Below are positions 10,171 to 22,500 of a DNA stretch of 64,000 nucleotides, piece by piece. Origin of the DNA: Amphiura filiformis (lineage: Eukaryota; Echinodermata; Ophiuroidea; Amphilepidida; Amphiuridae); NCBI RefSeq assembly GCF_039555335.1, contig NC_092629.1:4297912-4361911 (forward strand). The letters run 5' to 3'. The notes under the pieces were generated by a model that was not told where the DNA came from, searched no databases, and saw only the letters and a program-made list of their open reading frames with translations. The first letter of the stretch is position 1, and each line of letters opens with the position of its first letter. The translations under genes and the position numbers were made by a program.

Positions 10171-13100
10171 AATGGCCCCAGTTATTATACTCTATCCATA
10201 TTCTTTAGGTTGTGCAAATATGTTATATTTTAACATTCCAAAGAACATTTGAGCCGAGAATGACAATGATCAAGTGCTTACAGTTTTACGTGTGATATTT
10301 GATACCATGCAAAAATTAATGTTTTGCATTACAATTTCTTCGAAATATTACAAAAAATTGATGTGTTTGAGAAATTTTTAAGGCAGCTGGAATTCTTTAT
10401 ACAATGATATTTATGAAACATTTATATCAACATTAACGAAAAAAAAAAAGATTACAAGTACCGAGCATCGTCTTACATATGTACATGCAAAGGTTTCATT
10501 TTCAATATCGTGCAGGTTTTCAAATTTGAACAAAACCTTATTAGATGTTTTGAAAGGAACAGATTGTTTAAAAAGAACGAAAAGGATTCCACCGAACAAA
10601 ATATGAAGCCCATTGACAGTGTTAGCCACTAGTGCGCATTGTGTTGAATGATTTTTCTTTCAAACTTGGAATGAAGTGAATTGAGGCATGCGTTATGTAA
10701 TCGCTCATTAAATCAGTGCCTCATTTCAAATATTAAGTTTTAGTTTTGGTTTTGGTTTTGGTCACGTGGTTTCCTATTGTCCTGCCTAACCACTTGAATC
10801 ATAAGATATCGAACTCATTGTTTCTACCTTTTGTTTAAAACCGAACATTTGTGCCAGTCAGTTTCGGTTTTGGTTTCAGTTTCTTATAAGTGGTGTGAGT
10901 TATTATTTGATTTGAAGTTACCTACTCTAAGTATACAAAAGAAATGTTTAAATTTCGCAGTGCAATATTCACGAGGAGAGAAATCGAGCATGGTAATCTC
11001 CATTGAAAGACGTGGTTTACAAAACCGAATAAGCCTTGGCTAATTCACCTGTGAAAAATATAGACCATCGAAATATTTGCATTCGACATTACAAAAGGGC
11101 CACTATTGTAATTGTATAGGTGCTATAAACAAAATCGATTCATGTCCTTAATCCCATGTACCAGAATCGATGGAAGGCCATTATATGACCTCTAATAACC
11201 TAATGACTTTTACTGAAGCAATTTTTACTGCAAAAAGTAGAAGATAGAGGGGAAAAGAGATTGTGTGGTGTGTGTGTGTGTGTGGTGGTGGTGGGGGGTG
11301 GTTGGAGGGCAAGAGGGGTATGGGCCGGGAGAGAGAGAGAGAAGCAGATGAGAGAGAGCATTGGAAGTGAAAGAGAAGGGGGAGGAGAGCTCGAGATGAA
11401 CATATCGAATGTAGGGGAGGAGGAGGGGGAAAGAGGTAATTTAGGGAAGAGGTGGTTATATAGGGAGGGGAGCCCCCTCTTAAAGAGGTATGGGTTGTGC
11501 TTCCCGTGGATAATAAACTTATTTATAATCAAATCATCTCCATGCATCGTTTATGTTTCATACAAACAAACAAATCCCCCCCACCCCGCCCCATCCTTCA
11601 ATATACGCGCATGTATATGATTTCTAGGCCTACAACTCGTGAGTGTAATATGCCACTTACCTTCGACAGAGAGCATCAACTGTTGTCCGCGGGATAGATT
11701 TCCGATATCAATCATGATAATCATTATGTTAGCACAATAGGCTATTGTATACTTCTGGTTAATATACCCTATACTGTGTCCTCGCAGCATAATAGTGTTT
11801 AGACTACCCCGTAGTCCACTTGCCCATTGTGCATACTCTGGATATTGTATTTAAGCTTAAAACTCTGATTTAATTAATGTGTGCACAATTGATAAATTTT
11901 CACATCTGTTCTTTTCAGTCACCCTACCCCTCTGTTTGTTAGTTTCCCAAGTGGACTACTGACATTGGATTGCGGTCAGAGATGCTTAACACGGCTGTCT
12001 ATGAGCTTCTATGGATGAGATTGTCGGAAATCTGGCCTACTAAAATTGGCCATGATGTAATGCATCTTTAAATGGATCTGGCTTGTGATTGGTCGCCCCG
12101 ATCTCGTTATGGTTTAAATCCTCCGTGTACCTGTCATTACCATTAATAACTACATGGTACACAAGTATGTGGCCTACCACGCCTTTGTGTCGTGTAATTG
12201 CATGAACGCGTCAATAAGTGCATGAACGCGTCTTGTATTTGCTTGCGGTTAAATTTGATTGATAAACAAGTATGATTGACAGTGTGAGTGTTAGGGACTT
12301 TGCCCGTTCAAAATCCCGTTTAAAATTGAAAGTCCATAGTCTATTTTTAACATGGAATTTCGCCATTAATAAACTGGCAGATTCTAAAATCAGAATTGTT
12401 CAGTATTGAAGTGCCAATACAATTATGACATTATGATATGTTGCATTCAATAATATAAGCCTACGTACACTTTACTTTTACTGTCACAATAATTATAATT
12501 ATATAAACTTTTTCATAACAATTTTATACTAGTATTTTGATGTAATTAATATCAGTATAATTTCGAGTTCAACTGAATGCTTTCATCTTGATTAACATTA
12601 AAAATAGACTATGGCATAGTCTAAATAGTGTTATGAATGCAGACCAGATCAGCTCTACTTTTTAATCCCTTGATTTTTGGTTTCTGAACAAAAGAGAAAC
12701 CAAAACTAAATATTTGAAATGAGGGAGTGTATAAAATGCAAAATAAGATGGGCTACACGCTGATTTTTAGATTGTTGGATTCCTATGTCCATTTCTTGAC
12801 TTACGTCCTAATGCATTCGCCCGGTATTTTTTCTGGGACACCCTGTATAAATGCAATGTTATGCTTTGGTGGCATTGATCGAACTATCTGGTATCGTAAG
12901 TATTGTTTGCGCGCACTCGTCTGGCTGAACATAAAGCTAATTTATTGTTCACTTTACCTAGTGTTAACCATAGAACTAAGTATTGATCCCGGGGGAGGGG
13001 GCACATCTAAACATGTTCCCCCGGAATTTTGACTTGATGGGTCTTTGGGAGCTGATGGCGTACCGGTAAAAGGGGGTCTTTTTGAGCTGCGAGCAAGTAA

Positions 13101-13302
13101 AATTGGGACTTTTGGAGCTGCAAACAATCAAAATCAAGGGTCTTTCTTGGCTTTCTGGTTGAAAAACGGAACTCTATTTTGATCAAATATAGGGGGTCTT
13201 TTTGAGCTGCGAAATCCATAAAGGGGGGTCTTTCCGGGGGAACATACCCGTATGTTCATTTGTGTTAAGTGCCACCCGGGCTACTGAACCACATTTTGTA
13301 GC
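10171..13302. other. Intergenic repeats without a recognisable gene
   Basis: A possible 2-kb inverted-repeat element runs from about 10725 (CCTCATTTCAAATATTAAGT) to about 12722 (ACTAAATATTTGAAATGAGG). Within it are TG- and GA-rich tracts at 11260-11420 whose open frames are low-complexity. A smaller inverted pair, CCATAGTCTATTTTTAA / TTAAAAATAGACTATGG, spans 12332-12614. From 12985 to 13260 a GGGTCTTT-n-GAGCTG motif recurs between inverted CCCGGGGGA / TCCGGGGGAA-type ends. None of the frames looks like a gene. Confidence 0.45.
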
Positions 13303-13838
13303 ACGAACTACGAAGAAGGGGAAGGTTGCGACCACCTTAATTTTCAATTATAAACGTCATACCATTATATTTGCTACTGATGTATAGCTATGAGTATTTT
13401 CTATCCAGTGATACCAAAATAAGTACAAACATTCTCCACATAATGCCGTGAGGGCGCCCATGGACATTTGGGAAATTTTGGCTATGTAAAAAATATCGGC
13501 TAAAAATTCTACAAAAATGCGATTTTTACAGAATTTTCTCCTAAATATAAAAGAAAATTATTATTTTCACCTATCTAACAAGTAAAAAGTCAGTAGGTCT
13601 TGAAATAATTTCACAAGAGTGAAATGAAAGTCACTGGGCCTCATCCCCCCCCATGGTAATATTTGTTGGCCGGTCACGTCCTCCCCCGGGTAAGGTGCTG
13701 GAGTAAAAATTGTATCACTAAAATGAGCGCAAAAAATGAATTAGCTTAGATCGTTTGGGCGTAAACACAAGCGTTTGTTTACGACGGATAAAAAATCTTA
13801 GGGGGTGCAACCCCCTCTTCGTAGTTCTAGGGTTAAAA
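13303..13838. mobile_element. MITE-like element, copy 1
   Basis: The left end ACTACGAAGAAGGGGAAGGT is the imperfect reverse complement of the right end ACCCCCTCTTCGTAGT. A second copy with the same ends lies 0.9 kb away at 14227-14755, and a truncated one at the window start. The body is non-coding. Confidence 0.55.
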
Positions 13839-13854
13839 GCGGACTGTAATACTT

Positions 13855-14120
13855 TTTACGACATTTTTCAGCGAAAACAGTACTAGGCCTAAGGCGATAT
13901 CTACAACAAATCTGATTCCGATTTTGCGTTAGAGAGTAATGCATGATTTACTGTATTACACTGATCCATATGCCACTGAGTTGTTATTTCGTTCTGTTAA
14001 CCACAACATAATACAAATTTGACGATATTTTTACTAATCGAATTAATCTGAAAGATTCAGTTTTGTAAGTAAAAGTAATGCAAGTTATACGTCCAGACAA
14101 TTTGCTTTGGTTATGTGATG
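13855..14120. repeat. Dispersed repeat, also present at 23600-23860
   Basis: The segment containing TGATTCCGATTTTGCGTT, ATGCATGATT, TGTATTACACTG and CGAATTAATCTG recurs in the same order inside the TTAA-flanked element at 23576-23911. The two copies clearly belong to one repeat family; clean inverted ends are visible only at the second site. Confidence 0.55.
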
Positions 14121-14226
14121 ATGTCATTGAGGCATGCATGGAGTACTCACGTGAACAGGCTAGTAGAATTTGACATCATCCTTTAAAAGAGATATACATA
14201 TTTACCTATGGCCTTTAATATTCATA

Positions 14227-14755
14227 ACACGGACTACGAAGGGAGGGGGTGCGCCCCATTAGTTTCAATTTAACCGTTATATGTTATATTTAACCATTAT
14301 ACAGATGTGAAGTTATGGGTTTCTTCTATTCAGTCATACCAAAATAAGTCCCAAAAGTAAGTACAAGCATTCCTCACGTAATGTCGCTATGACATCATAA
14401 TGTGAAGGCGCCATTGCAAATTTGGGAAATTCTGGCTATATAAAAAATATGGGCAAAAAAAAATTAAGAAGTTGTTTGGTCTGGGTGGAATTCGAACCCG
14501 AGACTCTTTTAATGCCAATTCAGCACTAGGTCGGCGACACATTGGCACTGGTCTTCCGATGGCCGGGCTATAACGAAAGCGTGCCAACGTATCACTTTGG
14601 GTCATTGCGTCATCACACCACATGCACCGCCCAGTACATATATCAAGTAGTATTTCGGAATGTTAGGGTAAATTCAGTCAAAGTTGAGTTTTGATAGTGG
14701 CCAAAATGATGAAAAACCTTAGGGGTGGTGGCATACCCCTCGTAGTTCGAGGGCT
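14227..14755. mobile_element. MITE-like element, copy 2
   Basis: The left end ACTACGAAGGGAGGGGGTGC pairs with the right end ACCCCTCGTAGT. The left third aligns with copy 1 (for example CATACCAAAATAAGT and TTTGGGAAATT). The middle differs and contains the tRNA-like sequence described at 14470-14625. Confidence 0.55.
14470..14625 (-). other. tRNA-like box B, possible SINE head
   Basis: The minus strand carries GTCTCGGGTTCGAATTCC, a good RNA polymerase III box B, but I cannot fold a convincing cloverleaf around it or find a clean box A. It may be a tRNA-derived SINE remnant inside the MITE. It is not called as a tRNA gene. Confidence 0.25.
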
Positions 14756-16458
14756 AAATAGCGAGCTATATTCAAGTGTGAGGATTCATAATATAGACAG
14801 ATGCGGGTGACACACATCAGGTTATGTGTATGTGTGTTTTATGACTGTTTTGGTCGATAAGCTGCACATATTTTGTCAGTGATTTTATCGATATTGCGCC
14901 TTGCCATGGGCATGTTCCATTTCAGTGGTCGTTTTTGGCATAGGGCTGCTCTACTGTGGGGCTGCTATATATTCTTGTGACGCAACCCAGGGTTTCGCTG
15001 CCAAGAAATCATGGCGACTAAAGATACACCGATGATTCCCAAACAACGAAACTCCAAGTTACCCGTGGAAAAACTCATGATACACATCAACGAGAGACGA
15101 GTAAATCACACGAAGAATCAGATAAATACTTTGCATGAATATTTAATACACATAATAATAAAACTCGCGAGTGAACAAAACTGATACAGACATAATATTG
15201 CATACGTGTTGAGTTGGTAACACATGGGCGAGGACTACGACCTAATTACTGAACAAAGGCCTTATAGTGATACCAAATTAGGAAAGATAAAATAGTACCT
15301 AAAATAAAGAAATCGCCATAACAATATTGCGGAGTTGTGAACTTCCCTTCATGATAAATAAGAGGTAGAGACTCCAAGGAACAAAATAATAATATACACA
15401 AAGAGAATAATGTCTTTTACTCGAACAACTTTATTTTCCGAAGTTAAAAAGTTATTTTCCGAAATTATCTTCCCATTTTCTCATTATTACGGCCGTCCCA
15501 TCTTACTTTCCTCAACTTCATGACCTTTGACACTCGGATAAACTCGATTCAGGCTACGTGCGCACATCACCATCATCGTCACAATATTTTGAATTTGACA
15601 GTACATCTACGTTGATAATAACATTACCGTTTAATTCTTTATTTAGGAGCATGTTGCCTGAAATGTGCATGTATGATTCATAGCTGCGTCATGATAGTCA
15701 TGTCGTCTTTAATTTACATTTTTTCTTTGGCGCTTGTAAATTTCTACAGACTCCTTTGACGCAATCAGCGAATTATTATTATCTGATACAATACTTTGAT
15801 GCCTTGTTCATGTAAATGACGTCATTCTCCCGAGCAAGCGTACTACTTTATAGTAGTAAGCGCTCTCCGTTATAAATACATAGCTAAAACAAGATATAGA
15901 AGCATACAAGAATTATATACAGGCTTAAAAAGTATAAATAACCTAAATAACCTACAGCAACCAAAAACAAAGTTAAGTTAAAGGAAAAGCCACCGAATTG
16001 AACATAAAGGCACATTATAGATTCCAAAACCAAGCATAGGCGTAGATCCCACAAATATTTAGGTTTCATGTATTTCGGTTTCTGACCAAATTCACCTCAT
16101 TTTTCACCACTTTAGCCCCAAAGGTACCCATTTTGCGTTCTTCTTTCACCATTAAGCTTCAATATTGAAATATAATCTGGCGCTTCGCGCGCATTAGTAC
16201 TATAAACTTATACTGTCTTATACATCATCCCCCATGTCAAAAAGAAATCTATGCCACTGAAAACAAATAAAATTTGGCAGACCTGGATACCAAAACATTT
16301 TATCAATGCGAATGGTCTGTCACAAATAACAGATAAGCCTTTTTTTATCACTGAAACAATAGAAGCACAATCCTGCTATGTTTAGTTAACATCAATATAG
16401 AGCTATGGAATACAAATGTGAAGGAGCACAATCCGCCCTGTTGCTGGCTTGTCACAAA

Positions 16459-16570
16459 TTAATTGACTTTCTTATCATCTAATCCAACCATCTTGACACT
16501 GACGTCCCACAGTCTTTCGGCTGCTGCATCATCCTGTGCTGCTTTACTTGTTGCGGCTTCAGCACAATCA
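16459..16570 (-). CDS. RDH gene, exon 6 (last)
   Basis: The acceptor TTTATTACAG is followed by one base completing a serine, then [36 protein letters not shown] and stop TAA at 16459-16461. It corresponds to the SDC...ERLWxVS C-terminus of vertebrate RDH12. Confidence 0.85.
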
Positions 16571-19500
16571 CTGTAATAAATAAAATTACCAAATTTATGA
16601 TGTTCTTTCGCCAATTAATTAACCCTAACACGCCCAGTTTTCCTAATCTGGCAATTTCCCCGGTCTAATAAGCAATAGCTGCCTGGTGCCAAATTTCGTG
16701 GAGCGATTACAAGACTTCCCTACCCCAACCCTAAACCCTAACCTAAGTCTAAACTTCGTAAAACAGGACTGACCTCAAATCTAGCAAGTTGTACCATATT
16801 CGGTAATTGTACATATGTGATGCGATCAAGCAAAATCAGTCGGAACTCGGCCATAATAATTTTTCAGTTTCCTATAGGATAGTAAACAGCATTTACAAAG
16901 CTGGATTTTGCAGAAAACCCCATTGAAATTGAACAAGCAGTTCCAAAGATATGAGCAATTTAAGAGTTTCAAAAACAATAGGAAACAAAAGGAAAACCTT
17001 TCTTTGTTTGGCTATATCTCAAAATCAATATTTCCGAGTTCCGACTGATTTGGCTTGATCGCATCACATATATCTGATTATGTGTGTTATATAGAATGAG
17101 ATGGTCAAATACCTATATTAGAGCAATTTTAACTTTCAAGTTCCAAAAATCAAAACAGCAGATTCTGCTTCCTTTTTTTTTAAATGCAATCCATGATTGG
17201 AACAAACTTCCCGAAAATGTCAAATTGTGCAATATAAAATCAAGGTTTAAAAAAGATGCTAAAATTATCCTCTTAGACCACATGGGTATACAGTTTTTAA
17301 TATTGTAATTTAGGTGTTTCATGTTTTAAATAGTTGTAATATATATATTTTCATTGTTATTTATAAGGACCCCTTTGGAAATAAGTCACGGACTTTAAGG
17401 GATATCCTTGGCATATTATCGTGTCAATTTTTATGTTTTAATTTGTATTTTATAATAATTATGTTTTTGTATATATGTTCTGTGCAATATGTTATTTGAC
17501 TCTTACGATGATATGCTTAATAAACTCAAATCAAATCATGTAGAGCAGATACTACAGACATAGCCTTCTTGTAGGCCTACGTAGGCCTATAATCATAATG
17601 AAGGCCTTAGCTTGCTTACCTATAGTACTGGCCAGATACCTCCTTTAGATTCTCATCCACAGCACAGTATATACTCGTCTGCGCTCCCTGAAGTGGCGTC
17701 TTTTCCCATATCCACAATGTTCGTTGGACTAGAGGCATCAGGAATGAAAAGATTGGGTATGCTGAAGACACGTTACGCCCTAGTTCTGTTTCCACTGCTC
17801 CTGGGTGGACTGCGTATGATGTCACACCAGTACCTGAAAAAAAAAAGAATTCTTCAATTAGTAGATGGGCCAAATATTTGAGTGATTTATCATGAGCTAT
17901 CATGAAAGGGCACATAGTGCTGTTACGTATCAGGAATATACCTCACATCATTGGCTATTCCTATTAAAAGCCACACATCCGCTTTGGAAGACATGGCATT
18001 GATCGTATACACAGGGAGTGTTAATTTTGAATGGAGCTGCTCATCCAGGTAACCCCATTTGAAATGCATTATATCAACGTGTGATAATCATTGAGCAAGT
18101 TTATACAAACGAGAATTTATTGCTGTTAAAGACTTCACAAATGTAACTCAACCGTTATACGTTTATACGATAGGTAGTTTATTTATGATTTATACACTCC
18201 TGTATCAAAGCAGCCAATCAGAAAAGCGGTCAGAAAAGTACGCATTGATTGTGCATAATGGCACTCCGTGTATCATACGCGCAGTGCTTTCATACGCGTT
18301 CGCGTCACTTAAGTTTGATTATTTTCAGTGGGAGCCCAGACTAACAAGTACCTAGACAATCGACATTGCTCCGCGTAGTGAAGTCAACACGGCAACAATT
18401 TTGGCAATGACGCAACCCGGACGCAAACAAGCAGACATGTTCGCGTCTACGGAACATGTTGCATTTGACGCGAGCGATAAATGGCACAGCAATCACACAA
18501 ACTAGCGCGTCTTTCTCTCCAGACATTAACGCGTTATTTCTCGCGTCTAGTAACTCCGACCACCCGGCCAAAGTCACCTTGGATACGTGGCTTCACCTAC
18601 TGCCATGGATAGTTTGTGGTCTAGGTGGTATGTCTATGGGTGGGGAGGGGTTGATGCATTTATATTTGGTTCTATTTTCCAACATTTTTAGTGATAATTT
18701 TTATATAAAAACAGCAAAAATGACGTTTTTTTCCTCATGTACGAAATAAGTAATAATGCGTATATCACTTGTTGCTTGAGAAACTGTACAAAAATGCACT
18801 CAGGATTGCAGGCTGTATTAGGTATAGGGAAGTGTGTAAAAGTCAGCAAAAAGCAAATATCCAGCAGGTCAGGCTCCTCATCAAACAACTTATCCTGTCT
18901 GAAAGTAACATGGTGATATATTTTATGTCTTCATGTTACTTTGGCTTTTATGAATCGGTGTTTGGGTGCTTGCTTTCAGTGGTGTACCGGACAAAAATTT
19001 CCAAGGTGGGCAAAATGCAACCGAAATTACTTTACCGAGACAATTTTATAAATTCTTTGCGAGTATTTTGGCAGTATGCACAATCCTATTAGTTGTAGTG
19101 GAAATATTTCATGACGTCCGCTGGTTATGAAAATAACACGTCTCGGGCGTGTGGACGGGTGTTATTTTAAACACTACTCAGGACAAAAATTAGGGTAAAT
19201 GATAGGGTGAGGATTATAGTAATGTTTAGAGTTGCTGTTATATATATTTTTGGGCTACTGATAAATGATCAATTTTGTGTCATTCGGCGTGACCCTCAAC
19301 TTTGCCAATATAGTCCTACCTTTAAGTCTTTTGGCCAGCTCCTTAGTAAAATATATATTAGCAAGTTTACTTCTGGCATATGCTATTGTTGGCTCATATG
19401 ACTTCTTGTAATGTATGTCTTCAAAATCAATACCATCTTTAGCAAAGTTATGACCCAAGGATGATAGGTTGATGATGCGACTAGGAGCCGACTTCTTAAT

Positions 19501-22500
19501 CAGGTCTAGGAGGAGCATAGTGAGGAGAAAGTGTCCGAAGTGATTGGTGCCCATCTGCATCTCAAAACCATCCTCTGTCTCCCATTGAGGACACATCATA
19601 ATACCTAAGTAGATAGGGAAGAACAACAAAACAAAGATTTAGATTATACAATAACGATAAAGGGATATTTGACATACTTGATTGTCATGAATGCGATAAA
19701 AATCAAGTAATGCATTCAGACATACTGAATTTCGATTTATGACATGATGAAATCCCTGTAAGAGTCCTGAAGGACTGCAGGACAGATCTTGCAAGACCAC
19801 TCAGCCTGCTGCTTGATTCTCCAAGGGAGTTTCCCCAAGCCAATGGAAGACTGCATCTGTCAATCTGTCATTCGCAAGAGATATTCGATGTCTAATACCG
19901 CCCATCTCTCTGCACTGTATCATCAGCAAGGTCATGGAGGCTGTTGTACAGAACCAACTTCAAAGTACCTCATTACCTCATTGGAAACCAACTGATTGCA
20001 GGTAGACAGAAGCAACGAAGTTTGATTGCCCTGGACATCATTGGAGCATTTGACAATGGCTGGCTTTTAATCGAAGCCCATGGCAAAAAGAGCATCCGGC
20101 ACACTGCTCACCTGGATTAGAAGCTACCTGACAGATCGTTCCATTAAACTTGTCTTATCTGATCAGTCATCAAGTACTTCCTCCATCAATGCATCAGTTC
20201 CCCAGGGATCATTATTGGGACCAATTTTTGTTCTGTCTTCATTAATGACCTGGGTGATGTGTGTGAAACCCAACTCTACCTCTACGCAGATGATTCCACC
20301 TTGTTTTGTAAGATTATCTAGAGACAACCTGAACATTGACCTGAACAGTCACAGTCGGCAGCAAGCTGACCTGGACAAAGCACATTTCTAACGACACATA
20401 CAGAGCAGGCCAGAAGCCTAAGGAGAGTTGCAAATAAATTTGATGTCAGAGGCAGAGCAACCGTTGACAAGGCTCAAGCTCGCAGTGTATGATAGAATAC
20501 GCCTTGCATGAGTGTCAGTGCCACCACTTTAGACTCTATCAAGATGAAGGCTATTTGAATCATAGGCGTGAGTGAACTGGAAGGAAGCAATGCTGAACAT
20601 TACATCTCTCCATCAAAGACGTCAAGTGGCTGCAGCAACCGTCCTCTACAACAGGCACTGCTACCAAAGCCATGTGTAGTCAGAAGAACTACATGCTCCA
20701 GCTTGTCCATGCCTTGCCATGCTCTCAGAGTACCAGTTTCTAGAACAATATCTACCGGCAGGACCTTAATCCACATTGCAGTTCACGTTGTGATAAGCCT
20801 ACCAGATGGAGTAGCCGCAGACATCTGATAACGGCGTACCATTCTTCAAGAGCTGAGTACATTAGTATCTTATTTCTCGTGTGTGATGCTTTACTGTACC
20901 CCTTCACCCTTGATGTCCCTTAGCTGCTGCGAATAACTGATTGGCCCATGTGGTTGTCTTTTATAGAGCCTATGTGCCTATAGTTCTTGACCTGTGTCAC
21001 GACCTGTGTCACTCTAGCATGGTATATTAAAGAAATTCACATTGCGCTATGACAAGAGATCGCATCCCGGGTCACTGTAGCCTAAAACGCCAATTTTAAA
21101 GAATTTTGAAAAGACTATGGCAGTGAAGCAGTTTTCAGTGCTATATAGCACTACTGCATGTGCAATAATTATCAGAAACATGGCATCTTAACCGGTGAAT
21201 CGATATCATTCCTTTTTGTAGTTGTTGTTGTAGTCGTTGTTGTTGTTGGGGGATCACCACTTGGGGATCACCACTTGGTGAATCGATATCATTCCTTTTT
21301 GTAGTTGTTGTTGTAGTCGTTGTTGTTGTTGGGGGATCACCACTTCGGGGTAATATACATTATGTGCATGCACTCTCCCACGCTGTGGCGGGATGTGCCC
21401 CTCCAGCAACTGATGACCACTCCCAAACAATTGACTTCTATATACCAAGTACAAGGGTGGACAGATGTCTGACTCATCATTTACCTAGGCAAATTCATCT
21501 ATTTTCAAACTTTATGATTACAAAAAAATTCATTTACCTGCATTATTGATTAAGATATCAAGTCTACTCTCTTCTTCCAAGATCTCTTTAGCAAACTGTC
21601 GTACCGACGCTAACGATGCAAGATCAAGTTTACGTATTATTATGTTCTCATTGCCAGTGCTCTCTTTCACATAATCAGCAGCTTTCTGAGCTTTGCCAAC
21701 ATCACGACAGGCAAGGATTACACGGGCACCTGAAAATAAATAAATACATCGGTTTATTCACGGCACACGCACTTGTAACAGTATTATATTTGCACCAGTT
21801 ACGATAACCACCTAATACACTGCAACATAGTTACCTATAGCTGCATAGATGCAATGCACCATGCTAATCTCTAGCACCTAGTTCAACAGCAGTTCCTTTT
21901 CCTATTCCTGTTTTGCACCAGCAACGATAACCACTTAATGTAATGCTCCATGCTAACCTCTAGTAGCTGGTTCAATATAGCAGTTTCTTTTCGCTTCCTG
22001 TTTTTGCACCAGCAATGATAACCACCTATACAGTACATAATACTAACCTCTAGCAGCTAGGTCCCTTGCAGTTTCTTTTCCTATTCCTGTGTTAGCACCA
22101 GTAATGATAACCGTCTTTCCATCTAGCCTTGCCTGACTGGTGCACACTCCTCTTGCCAAATACAAACGTAGTAAAACATAACCTGTTATAAAGAATCAGG
22201 AATCATTTGCGAATGTGTTGACCAATCAGACGTTTGGACCTGTTAGCGTTAATAAGTACAACACTATCTTTAATGTTTTTAACATTTTCCAGTTTTATAT
22301 TAGATAAAACTACTTTAAAAAGCAAAAAAAAAACATGGTGTACCCTTACCCTTATCTTAACCCTTAATTGGCTGGGGTGATAATCCAATTAGTCATTATA
22401 CAGTAAGCCAAAGGTACCAATTATGTTCACCCCCTGTATATCCTAAACAAAGACATATATGTCATAATTGGAACCATCAGCCAATAGCTAGCTGCATCTT

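Larger units (their letters stand above)
86..10250. repeat. Segmental duplication, left copy (carries RDH exons 4'-6')
   Basis: This interval matches 14710-20520 in the same order and orientation: a repeat edge, a run at about 540-1480 matching about 15770-16460, the three RDH 3' exons, stretches of intron, and a LINE fragment. The exons are near-identical; introns align in blocks separated by insertions. The left copy is longer because it alone carries the elements at 1891-2826, 3497-3766, 4020-4312 and 4840-7271. The right copy alone carries the LINE tail at 17084-17540. The duplication therefore predates these insertions. Its left edge may lie outside the window. Confidence 0.8.
14710..20520. 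repeat. Segmental duplication, right copy (carries RDH exons 4-6)
   Basis: Counterpart of 86-10250. Because exons 1-3 continue beyond it to 23128, this copy holds the native 3' half of the RDH gene. The duplicated segment appears to begin in a repeat edge near 14710 and to end in the LINE fragment near 20520. Repeats at both ends suggest a repeat-mediated duplication. Confidence 0.8.

Noticed and set aside
11200-11620. Open frames of about 115 codons on both strands
   Set aside because: They are produced by purine-rich and TG-rich low-complexity DNA.
14470-14625. tRNA gene on the minus strand
   Set aside because: Box B is good but no cloverleaf, acceptor stem or clear box A can be formed.
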